DNA from: Phycisphaerales bacterium UBA4658
Lineage (GTDB): Bacteria; Planctomycetota; Phycisphaerae; Phycisphaerales; UBA1924
Direction: 5' to 3'
DNA length: 13,749 nt
NCBI GenBank assembly: GCA_002405485.1
Contig: DHLW01000142.1
Location: 1 to 13,749, forward strand
Both the position numbers and the translations under genes were made by a program. Numbering within the stretch: position 1 is the stretch's first letter; each line of letters starts with the position of its first letter. The notes under the pieces were generated by a model. The model searched no databases, had not been told where the DNA came from, and saw only the letters and a list, made by a program, of their open reading frames with translations. Positions 1 to 7,830 of this stretch are shown in pieces.

Positions 1-19
1 CGGGGAACGGGTACGCTCG

Positions 20-75
20 CCCCCTCCACCCCCCCACCCCACCCCCCCCCACCCACACCACCCCCACCACCCACC
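20..75 (-). repeat. C/A-rich low-complexity tract downstream of gspK; G-quadruplex-prone in the transcript
   Basis: The plus strand here is almost only C and A (one T), so the minus strand, and any RNA reading through from gspK, is G/T-rich. Seven G-runs of three or more are visible on the minus strand: C70-72, C61-65, C52-54, C42-50, C37-40, C29-35 and C20-24. Four consecutive runs (positions 29-54) are separated by single-base loops, which fits a very stable quadruplex pattern. The tract starts 40 nt after the gspK stop. The rest of 1-115 shows no gene and no classical intrinsic terminator. A role in transcript 3'-end formation or pausing is inference; simple slippage-generated repeat is the alternative. 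Confidence 0.75.
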
Positions 76-115
76 AACTCCGCCACTCGCCGTTGCAGAC
101 ACGGCACGAGCGTGA

Positions 116-3100
116 TCAGCGGACGGGCACTTCTCTGAGCAGGAGCACGCGCGGCTTGTCGCCGGGGGAGAAGACGTTGGAACGGTCGAGGACCATGGCA
201 AAGCGCTTGGCGAAGGACGGGATGAGGGGCTCTTGCGGCCTGCCGTCGACGGCTTCGATGTCTTCGGGGCTGTATCCGTGGATGAGGAAGTAGACGGTGA
301 AGATGTCAGAGCGGACGCTCACGGTGTTCAGGAGCGCGTTGCCGATGGCGAGTTTGTCTGCGTAGCTCTCATCGATCTGCATGGCGCGGCGTGTCGGGGG
401 CGTGGTTGCCTGTCCGCTGGAGTTGCGGTCGAGGAACATCGAGCCGCTGATCTCGGGCCAAGCAGTGGTGCGGCTTTCGCTGAAGGTGGTCGGGAGCGTG
501 CCGGAGAATGGTGTGCGTTCGGGGGCGATCGCGAACATGCTGCCGGTCCAGAAGGGATCTGCGCCAGAGCCGGTGGTTTCGGGGTTGTCGCGGACGTTGA
601 TGGCGAAGAGTTCGCCGAGGGACTTGATGCCGCGTGCGTTGCGCAGGATGCCGCGGCCGGCGTTGAGCGGAGCGGTCTCGTTGGCGTTGAAGTCGACGCG
701 GGCGATCTGATCGCGGGTGAACCGTCTGAAGCGGAGTGGAGACTGTGCGGCGGAGGTGAGGGGCTGAGCGCCCGGGGAGTCGTCGAATCGCAGGTCAAAG
801 ACATCGCGACGATCGCGATAGGCCTCGATGGTGGAGACGACGTCCCAGTTGAGCACGGCGGGGGCGGGTCCGCCCGAGGATGGCGGGGGCTTGATGACTT
901 CGGAGAAGACCGAGGGCCTTGAGGAGATGCTGCGACGGAGCCAGGAGTCGTCGCTCGTATCTGGCGCGAGCAGCGGGAGCTGACGCATGGGGATCGTCGA
1001 GAGGGTGTTGATGTTCATCAGCCCGGGCACGAGCGTGACGGGCGCGCCCAGGCGCGGGTTGAACGTTCCGCCGCCGGGCGCGGCGACGTAGTTCTGCCCG
1101 CGCGGCCAAGAGGTGCCGTTGACGTTGACGCTGGGCGTGGCGACGCCAGACGCCGAGCGGAACTGATCAATGACGGCGAGGGCGAAGGGCACGCCCGAAC
1201 CGATCGGGCGGGCCGGCTCGTCATCGGGCCCGTCGAAGTCGAGGTAGGGCGTGAAAGCGTCGAGCCGGAGGTGGCCTCGATCGGTCTTGGCGCGGCTTGG
1301 ATAGTTGCCCTGGTAGCTGCCGGTGCCGAGCTGCTCCTCGAGGGCGAAGTCCCTGAGGACGTCGTCCTGTCGTGCGGGGCTGAAGTACCCGGCGGAGAGG
1401 GCGATGGCCTCGGCGAGCGTGAGCCACTGCAGCTCGCGCTTGGACATCTTGGGGTCCCCCGCGTTGCCCGACCAATCCCAGCCGCTGAGGTTGGACTGCT
1501 CAAAGTCGACCGAGGGATCGAAGACCGGGCCGATGGCCAGGGGCAGGAGGAAGTCCGCGGACCTGCTGAACAGCGATGGGTTGATGCTCTCCCCGGTGGA
1601 GAGTTCGCCGACGGCGTGGTACTCCACGGCGACCTGGCGGAAGGTGGTGTCGTCGGCGGCGACGCGATCGCGATTGAGGTTTGGCACTTCTCGGAAGCCG
1701 GAGACCTGGGTCATGGCACGCCGGATGGTTGGTGCGGCGGGGGCGGTGGCGGTGACGAGATCGCGCATGCTGATGAAGCGCCGATTCTCACCGGTGGTGT
1801 AGTTGGACTTGCGTCCGGCGTCGTTGACACCGGAGTCGCCGCTGATGTCATTGAGGGAGAAGGAGACGGCGGCGTTGCCGGTGACGAGCCCGTGGTCGGA
1901 GCGGACTTCCATGCACCAAGGCGGAAGGACGCCACGGGTGGAGAAGTTGCCGGGTTCGAGGGTGCCGCCGGAGGCCCGGGGCTTATCTGCGGGACGGCGG
2001 AGGGAGGCCCAGATGATGGTCGAGAACCCGGTGTTGTCTCTCAGGGACGGGAGGGTGTTGGAGGCCTCGTCGCCGCCCTCTGCGCCGCCGATCTTCTGAT
2101 TGGGATCGACGCCGAGGGTGTTGGTGGGGCGGACGAAGGTGAAGAGTTTGCCGTCGCCTGCGATGGTGGGATCGCGGAGGCGGTCAGCGAGGAGATCGTT
2201 GGAAGGGTCGTTGAACTCGGTGGAGACGTTGAGATCACCCTCGAGGGCGTTGCCGCGCGGGTCGGAGCTGATCTCGGTGCGCATGACGCGCCAGAGGTGA
2301 GCGACCTTGCGCTCGACGGGGGTGGCGGCCTGGAGGTCCTGAGGGGTGCCGTTGCCGGAAGGTGATCCGGCGGCGTTGGCACCTGGGAGGACGTTCTCGC
2401 CGAAGATGTCGACCTCATCCTGCTGGCCGAAGATGCGGAAGTTTGGCCGATTGCTGGGAACGATGGGCTGCAGGGAGTCTGGGTAGATCGGGGTGAGCTG
2501 ACGGTCGAAGATGTCGGTCCGGCCGTTGACGCGGGAGCCGTCGCCGAACTGCTGCTCGAGCCACGACTTCAGCGTGGTGTCGCGGGTTCCGATGTTGGCG
2601 ATGCGGACGGGCTGTGGGGCGCGTTCGAGCACGTTGCGGAAGCGATCCCAGAGCTGGTCGAGGGTGCCGGGGTTGATGGCGTAGAAGGTGAGGGTCTCGC
2701 CGGGGGCGAGATCGATCCGGCCGCTGCTTGTGCCGGGGCGGCGGAAGCGGAGGCCTGCGCCGCTGGTGTTGGTGAACTCGGTGGGGCAGAAGGCGTAGAA
2801 GCGGTTGGCGTATTCGAGGTAGTAGATGACCTGGTCTTGCGTGGCCGGCGCGTCTGGGTCGTAGAGGGTGACGGTGACGTCGAAGGGGTTGTTGAGTTTG
2901 AAGGCGAGGATCTCGCCGAGGAAGTCGCCCTCGGTGAGATCGGGCTCGATGCGGATGGTGACCGGTGCGGGCTCGCTGCCACCGCCCGGCTGCAGGCGAT
3001 TGATGGGGCCGGGGGTGCTGCTGCTTGGGGCTTCTTCGATATCACCGCCGGCAGAGCGTGGCGCGTCGGTGTACATGGCGAAGGCGGCGACCTCGACGAG

Positions 3101-5932
3101 GAACGGCTGCGGCTCGACGCCGTACATCGTGAGCCGACCGGCGACGTTGGGATCCGACTGGGCCATGCGGATGCCCTGGCCGTTCTGCCCGCGGGTTTCG
3201 GGGAGTCGCTGGGTGGGGTGCAGCTTGAGCTGCGGGTGCGGGAAAGCGCGTTCGATGTCCTCGGTGCGGGAGCCGCGTGCGGGAATGGAGTTGCCGTTGG
3301 TCTGAGCGGGGACGCTGGGCTCGTTTGGATTTTCGGCGAGGATGAGCGTGACGGCGGTGGGGATGTGCCGGTCATAGGCGGGGGTGCCGCCGGAGGGAAG
3401 CTGACGATCGCGATCGAAGGCGTCGACGAGGTTGACGGCCATGTGTGCGGCGAGGCGGAGGGCGAGCTCCGGGCTGCCGCCGTAGGCCAGTCCGTTGATG
3501 TAGTGCTTGGTGTCGACGCTGGTGGTCGGGGTGAGGAACTGCCAGGCGCCGGGGTAGAAGGTCCGGTGCGTGTAGGGCATGATGGCGTTGGCGTAGAGCT
3601 CGAAGATCTGGTAGACGACGCCTCGGCCGGCGTCGGCGTTGGTTCCGAAGAGCCCGCTGGAGTTTGCGGCAAACTCGACGAACTCGCGGAGCTCGGCGGT
3701 GGTCTTGGGGGTCTGGGCGTTTTCCTCGGCGAACCGCTGGACGCTGTTGAGCAGCGCGGTGACGTCGGGGCGCGAGACGAGCTCGCCGACGATGGGGGTG
3801 CCGGTCGACGCGGCCTCGGCGCGGAGCTGGCGGTTGTTGAAGTCGGCGGCGGTTGTGGAGATCGGCGGCAAGGCCGAGGTCATCTGCACGGTGTAGGTCG
3901 GGGCGACGCCGGGGTCCTTGATCGGGCGTGCGCCGGAGACGGTGGTGAGGAACTGGCGAACGTCGGCATAGGCGCCCAGCAGCGTGCGTTTGGCGTCGGC
4001 ACTGGGATCGCTGGAGATGGGGAAGAGCGTGGCCTGGCTCTGATCGCGGCCGAAGGCCTCGATGCCCAGAGATCGCGTGTCGCGGAGGGGGCTGTAGGTG
4101 CGGAAGAGGTTGTCGTCGCTGCGTCCGCCGATGGCCGACTCGAGCGCCGAGCGGGTGTCGGGGTTATTGAGGCCCCAGAACGCGCGGAGTTCGAGTTCGT
4201 CGTCGATTCCGAAGAGGCCTGAGAGGCGGCTGAGACGGTTGGCCGCCGCGCCGGTGCTTTCGCGACGGGTCAGGAGGGCGTCATTACCGATCGCCGACGC
4301 GAGGGTCTCGAACTGGAAGCGATCCCTGCGGAACGCGCCATCGGTGTACTCGGCGGCGGCGTCGATCTCGTGACGCTCGAAGATGGGGAAGACCGAGTCG
4401 TTGGCGAATGTTGCGAGGCGGGACGCGCCGGTGCGCCGCATGTTCTCGAGCGCGGCGAAGGCGGATCGACCGATCAGGTCGGAGGCGGTGCGTGCTCCGG
4501 GCCCGCCGCCGACGTTGAACGTGTAATCGCGGAGGTTGTCGCCGAGCGCGCCGCCGCGGGTGAAGCCGGCGGCGCCGGTCTCCGGGAGGTTCCACCCGTC
4601 GCGGGCGTCGGTGAAGGCGTCGCGCATGGTGAGCAGGCGGGCGAGGTCGACGTCGGCGGGTGTCAGGCCGGGCGGGGTGATGTCGTCTGGGCGGGAGGTC
4701 GGCAGCGAGGCGATGGAGGAGGACGTGCCGACGCCGGAGAGCGTGAGCGGCCCGTTGAGGAAGTCGGTGTGGACGTTGACGTTCAGCATGGCCGAGTTGT
4801 CGACGGCGCGAGCGGCGAAGACGTATCGGAGGCGGGTGCCTGTGGGGACGACGGAGCGCACGATGGCTTCGCCGCCGGACTCGAAGTCCTCGATGCGGTC
4901 GAGGGTGAACCAGCGGGCGTCGACGAAGCCATCGCCGTCGGTGTCGGCCCACTGGTTGGGGAGGTACTCAAAGTCGGTGGGATCGTGATCGAAGTCCACT
5001 GGCGGGCGGAACGCCGAGAGCTGATCGGTGGTCCAGTGAGCCGGGACGAGGGGGCTGGCGTTCTGCACCGGCGGAGGCGTGACGGTGTCGTCGATGCGAG
5101 ATGGCCGCTGTGGGAGCGGCTGCGGGGTGCCGACCTGGTACGAGACGCCGGTGGCGGGATTGAACAGTGTGAGCCCGTAGCTGAGGAGTCCGGGACCGTT
5201 AAAGCCGTGGCGGGCGTTGAAGCCGCCGTGCTCGGGGCGGAGGTTGGCGAGATTGATGAAGTTTCCGCTGGGGGCGAAGTTGGAGATGTGGGCCCAGTCG
5301 CGGAGGCGTGAGGGCAGGAAGTCCAGGGTGTTGGCGGAGTTGGGATCGGTGCCGAGTGCCGTTGGGCGGAACGCGGCGAGGAACGGATCGCCGAACTCGC
5401 GGGGATCCAGGAGCGACAACGACGCTGCGGGGGTGACCCAGGGCCTGACGACGTCGCCGGTGGGCGTGAAGCTGGAGAACTGCTCGATGTTCGTGCCAGC
5501 GGGCACGGGGATGCCCGAGCGGGCGATCGCGGCGGAGTCGATCGGCGCGGAGATGAAGAACGCGTCGGTCCAGGGGTAGGTGTGAGCGCGGTTGAAGACG
5601 ATGGGATTGGCCCCGATCACCGGGCGGCCGACCTGGCTGCCTTCGGCGGTGGGCTCCGGATAGCGGGCGAAGGACGACTGAGCGATGACCGAGGCGAAGT
5701 AGTCCGCGACGGCGGCGACTTGCAGGTCGGATCGCTGCTGCTGGACGAGTGTGGCGCTGGAGGATCGATCGGCCCGGCCGAGGGTGGCGTAGACGACGGC
5801 GATGATCGCCAGGAGCGCAAGGACGCCGACGACCATGAGGAGCACGGTGCCGCGTCGGCGGAGCGCGGCACGTCGCGATCGGGCGGCGTGAGCCGGCGCA
5901 ATGGGAGCGGGAATCGGGGCATGGTCGAGCAT
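116..5932 (-). CDS. gspK: Giant GspK-like minor pseudopilin (pseudopilus tip protein), 1938 aa
   Basis: Predicted tip subunit of the pseudopilus, anchored in the inner membrane before assembly and then periplasmic. The leader is basic (RRR before Gly28). Cleavage is expected at G28-T29, followed by a hydrophobic helix (about 29-50). Residue +5 is Met33, not Glu, which is normal for GspK. An Asp-rich loop D330-T-D-G-D-G-F-V-D338 is calcium-loop-like. N-x-N motifs occur at about 384-386 and 1640-1642 (MNINT), of the type seen in GspK proteins. Residues about 944-1090 (NNPFD 1014-1018, APGET 1076-1080) look lamin-tail-like, which is weak. Only two Cys are present (1049 and 1340). Near the C-terminus is RSDIFTVYFLIHGY. 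Usual GspK proteins are about 300-350 aa, so this is roughly six-fold enlarged. The ATG at 5932 is chosen over the frame's upstream ATG at 6331 because it has a GGAG 7 nt upstream, gives a proper prepilin signal, and avoids a long overlap with gspJ. The family call rests on N-terminus and position; the bulk is of unknown function. Confidence 0.85.
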   Translation of the reverse strand: MLDHAPIPAPIAPAHAARSRRAALRRRGTVLLMVVGVLALLAIIAVVYATLGRADRSSSATLVQQQRSDLQVAAVADYFASVIAQSSFARYPEPTAEGSQVGRPVIGANPIVFNRAHTYPWTDAFFISAPIDSAAIARSGIPVPAGTNIEQFSSFTPTGDVVRPWVTPAASLSLLDPREFGDPFLAAFRPTALGTDPNSANTLDFLPSRLRDWAHISNFAPSGNFINLANLRPEHGGFNARHGFNGPGLLSYGLTLFNPATGVSYQVGTPQPLPQRPSRIDDTVTPPPVQNASPLVPAHWTTDQLSAFRPPVDFDHDPTDFEYLPNQWADTDGDGFVDARWFTLDRIEDFESGGEAIVRSVVPTGTRLRYVFAARAVDNSAMLNVNVHTDFLNGPLTLSGVGTSSSIASLPTSRPDDITPPGLTPADVDLARLLTMRDAFTDARDGWNLPETGAAGFTRGGALGDNLRDYTFNVGGGPGARTASDLIGRSAFAALENMRRTGASRLATFANDSVFPIFERHEIDAAAEYTDGAFRRDRFQFETLASAIGNDALLTRRESTGAAANRLSRLSGLFGIDDELELRAFWGLNNPDTRSALESAIGGRSDDNLFRTYSPLRDTRSLGIEAFGRDQSQATLFPISSDPSADAKRTLLGAYADVRQFLTTVSGARPIKDPGVAPTYTVQMTSALPPISTTAADFNNRQLRAEAASTGTPIVGELVSRPDVTALLNSVQRFAEENAQTPKTTAELREFVEFAANSSGLFGTNADAGRGVVYQIFELYANAIMPYTHRTFYPGAWQFLTPTTSVDTKHYINGLAYGGSPELALRLAAHMAVNLVDAFDRDRQLPSGGTPAYDRHIPTAVTLILAENPNEPSVPAQTNGNSIPARGSRTEDIERAFPHPQLKLHPTQRLPETRGQNGQGIRMAQSDPNVAGRLTMYGVEPQPFLVEVAAFAMYTDAPRSAGGDIEEAPSSSTPGPINRLQPGGGSEPAPVTIRIEPDLTEGDFLGEILAFKLNNPFDVTVTLYDPDAPATQDQVIYYLEYANRFYAFCPTEFTNTSGAGLRFRRPGTSSGRIDLAPGETLTFYAINPGTLDQLWDRFRNVLERAPQPVRIANIGTRDTTLKSWLEQQFGDGSRVNGRTDIFDRQLTPIYPDSLQPIVPSNRPNFRIFGQQDEVDIFGENVLPGANAAGSPSGNGTPQDLQAATPVERKVAHLWRVMRTEISSDPRGNALEGDLNVSTEFNDPSNDLLADRLRDPTIAGDGKLFTFVRPTNTLGVDPNQKIGGAEGGDEASNTLPSLRDNTGFSTIIWASLRRPADKPRASGGTLEPGNFSTRGVLPPWCMEVRSDHGLVTGNAAVSFSLNDISGDSGVNDAGRKSNYTTGENRRFISMRDLVTATAPAAPTIRRAMTQVSGFREVPNLNRDRVAADDTTFRQVAVEYHAVGELSTGESINPSLFSRSADFLLPLAIGPVFDPSVDFEQSNLSGWDWSGNAGDPKMSKRELQWLTLAEAIALSAGYFSPARQDDVLRDFALEEQLGTGSYQGNYPSRAKTDRGHLRLDAFTPYLDFDGPDDEPARPIGSGVPFALAVIDQFRSASGVATPSVNVNGTSWPRGQNYVAAPGGGTFNPRLGAPVTLVPGLMNINTLSTIPMRQLPLLAPDTSDDSWLRRSISSRPSVFSEVIKPPPSSGGPAPAVLNWDVVSTIEAYRDRRDVFDLRFDDSPGAQPLTSAAQSPLRFRRFTRDQIARVDFNANETAPLNAGRGILRNARGIKSLGELFAINVRDNPETTGSGADPFWTGSMFAIAPERTPFSGTLPTTFSESRTTAWPEISGSMFLDRNSSGQATTPPTRRAMQIDESYADKLAIGNALLNTVSVRSDIFTVYFLIHGYSPEDIEAVDGRPQEPLIPSFAKRFAMVLDRSNVFSPGDKPRVLLLREVPVR

Positions 5933-5939
5933 CGCGAAA

Positions 5940-5943
5940 CTCC
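5940..5943 (-). promoter_or_regulatory. Shine-Dalgarno site of gspK (GGAG), fixes the start at 5932
   Basis: On the minus strand GGAG lies 7 nt before the ATG at 5932. The frame is open upstream to 6331, so this site, together with the prepilin signal that follows, decides the start. gspK is the one pseudopilin gene not overlapping its upstream neighbour, so it probably needs its own initiation. Confidence 0.75.
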
Positions 5944-5960
5944 GATCTGCGATTGGCCGA

Positions 5961-5975
5961 GGGCGGGGTGCGCCC
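5961..5975. other. Small GC hairpin in the gspJ-gspK spacer
   Basis: GGGCG (5961-5965) and CGCCC (5971-5975) form a perfect 5-bp stem with a 5-nt loop, between the gspJ stop and the gspK ribosome binding site. No T-run follows, so it is not an intrinsic terminator. It could tune gspK translation or stabilise processed RNA; in such GC-rich DNA a chance stem is quite possible. Confidence 0.3.
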
Positions 5976-5985
5976 GTCCGCGAGG

Positions 5986-7830
5986 TCACTGCTGCTGGCT
6001 TGGCAACTCCACGACGAACTGGTAGGTCTGCTCGGCAAGCGGATCCGACGGATCCACGAGCGTGACGGTGAACCGGAGCAGCCTTGGCCAAGGCCAGGGG
6101 AGCGTGGTGGGTTGAGCTGGGTTGTAGGGAGAGTTGCTGTAGGTGGGATCGACGTATCCGAAGAACGAGTAGAGGGGGGTGAGTTCCGAAGGCAGGGCCG
6201 AGCCGGTCAGGCCGAACTCGGTGTCGAACGCGACGCTGGTGGGCCAGTGGATGAGCGAGGCGGGGGCGGGCCGAGCGAAGCCGGTGGACGTGATGACCAG
6301 GTGCTGGTCTGGCCCGAGCGCTCCGTCCCACCCGCCGCCGGTGTTGCGCGTCTGGTTGCGGTAGGGACCTGCGAACGCGGTCTCGAAGGAATCGAGTCGC
6401 CCGTTGCCGTTTGAGTCATCCCATCGCGGCAGGCCGTGCCAGATGAGCTGGCCGGTGTTGCGAGTGGACCCGCCGCCGGCGTTGACGGGGGAGACCTCGC
6501 CGAAGGACCACTCGACGATGAACTCGGTGCAACCGACGACGATGGGCGTGGAGGTGAGCATGACCTGATCCTGGCGACGCCAGGGCTCGTTGTCGGGCCA
6601 GCGGGCGTTGCCATCGACAAGGCCGGTGAAGTCGGCCGGGACCGGGGCCCAGAGCATGCGTTGTTCGGGCTCGCTGTCGGAGGCCTGAGTGGGGTTTGGC
6701 GGACCGTCGATCTCCGCCGGCGCGCTGGGCAGGGCGGAGGCCATGAGCATCTTCATCAGGTGGGCGGTGCTGTTTGGCTGGGCCGGGCTGGCGGAGCGGA
6801 TGACCTCGATGGGGTCGAAGGTCTCGGCGACCGCCGCGGGGTTCTTCAGGAGCACGCGTTCTGGGAGCGAGAGGACGCGGTTGCGGACGAGACTGAGGTC
6901 GACGCTGGCGACGTCCACTGCGCCCGACGCGAAGCGTGGGTAGACGGGTCCGAAGCCGTCGCGAGCCCACTGGCCGGGGAGCGGGAGTCGCACGTTGGCG
7001 TTGGCCGACGAGCGGTAGCCGCCGCCGACGATGTCGTCGGTGCCATTGAGCGGATCGAGCCGGAAGATGCTGGCCGCGGAGGGCTGGAGATCGACCTGCA
7101 CGAGCGAGTCGCGCCACTGGGCGGGATTGGAGGCATAGGTCGGGGCGTCTGCGGGCGGGACGGCCTCGGTCATGGCGGGCCGAGCGAGGACGGTAACATG
7201 GCGAAGCAGGGCCCAGTTGGAGGCGAACTCATTGGCCCCGGTCTGGCCGAGTTCTGGCCAGTTGGCGAGGGTGTCGGGATCGAGGTCGATGATGGGATCG
7301 CCGTTGAGGAGATAGCCGGTGGCGGAGGAGTCCTCGAGGCGTCGATCACGGACGCCGTGGCCGTAGTAGATGCGGGCCGCGTTGCCGACGGCCTGGCGTG
7401 TGGGATACTGCGGCTCGCGCATGGACGTGAATCGACCTGCGGCGAAGAAGAGGATTTCATCTGCTCGGCGGATGCGGCTGGCGGCGCCGGTGTCGTCCTC
7501 GCTCAGGAGCACGCCCGCGGGCTGGGCGCCGGTGGTCGGCGCGGTGCCCTCGATGTTCTTGTGGCGGATGACCAGGAACCCTTCGCGGGTCATGCTGGCG
7601 ACGTCCTTGCGGATCTGTCGTTCGAGCGTGGCCGCCGCCTCGTTGAGGGTGCTGATGCGCCGACCGACGCGGACGGTCTCGCCGGTCGAGGCGAAGAGAC
7701 GGGCGAGACCGACAGAGATGAGCGCGACCGCGCCGACGGCGATGAGCATCTCGACGAGCGTGAATGCGGCGCCGGCTCGGACGTCCGTGCCGACGGGCGA
7801 GCGGCGGGGCGAGGAAGGAGAGGGACTCAT
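5986..7830 (-). CDS. gspJ: GspJ-like minor pseudopilin, 614 aa
   Basis: Predicted minor pseudopilin of the tip complex with GspI and GspK. It has a 22-residue leader ending GAA, and cleavage is expected at A22-F23 to give FTLVEMLIAVG with Glu27 at +5, then a hydrophobic helix (about 23-47) and an amphipathic helix (RRISTLNEAAATLERQIRKD, about 57-76). This 'L..QIRKD' region is GspJ/PulJ-like. The periplasmic part is much longer than the roughly 200 aa of usual GspJ. It contains a complete EF-hand-type loop D472-S-N-G-N-G-R-L-D-S-F-E483 (DNA 6382-6417) with all standard ligand positions. The C-terminal strand region (WPRLLRFTVTLVDP, about 581-594) is of the kind seen at the end of GspJ-like proteins. 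The start ATG overlaps the gspI stop (ATGA at 7827-7830), with GGAGG at 7837-7841 6 nt upstream. The J assignment follows from gene order and N-terminus. Confidence 0.85.
   Translation of the reverse strand: MSPSPSSPRRSPVGTDVRAGAAFTLVEMLIAVGAVALISVGLARLFASTGETVRVGRRISTLNEAAATLERQIRKDVASMTREGFLVIRHKNIEGTAPTTGAQPAGVLLSEDDTGAASRIRRADEILFFAAGRFTSMREPQYPTRQAVGNAARIYYGHGVRDRRLEDSSATGYLLNGDPIIDLDPDTLANWPELGQTGANEFASNWALLRHVTVLARPAMTEAVPPADAPTYASNPAQWRDSLVQVDLQPSAASIFRLDPLNGTDDIVGGGYRSSANANVRLPLPGQWARDGFGPVYPRFASGAVDVASVDLSLVRNRVLSLPERVLLKNPAAVAETFDPIEVIRSASPAQPNSTAHLMKMLMASALPSAPAEIDGPPNPTQASDSEPEQRMLWAPVPADFTGLVDGNARWPDNEPWRRQDQVMLTSTPIVVGCTEFIVEWSFGEVSPVNAGGGSTRNTGQLIWHGLPRWDDSNGNGRLDSFETAFAGPYRNQTRNTGGGWDGALGPDQHLVITSTGFARPAPASLIHWPTSVAFDTEFGLTGSALPSELTPLYSFFGYVDPTYSNSPYNPAQPTTLPWPWPRLLRFTVTLVDPSDPLAEQTYQFVVELPSQQQ

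Noticed and set aside
20..75. CRISPR or tandem-repeat array
   Set aside because: The tract is homopolymer-like C runs with irregular A interruptions, without unit-length repeats or spacers.
1271..2365. Plus-strand open frame of 364 codons inside the gspK region, considered as an insertion splitting gspK
   Set aside because: The gspK frame continues unbroken through it with normal composition, so it is antisense noise.
2837..4222. Plus-strand open frame of 461 codons opposite gspK
   Set aside because: Gly/Val/Glu-rich shadow of gspK without initiation signal or family resemblance.
5933..6331. Upstream extension of gspK to the ATG at 6331 (133 more residues)
   Set aside because: It would overlap gspJ by about 350 nt, is Arg/His/Pro-rich as out-of-frame translation of GC-rich DNA usually is, and would bury the prepilin signal. 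The ATG at 5932 has a good ribosome binding site.
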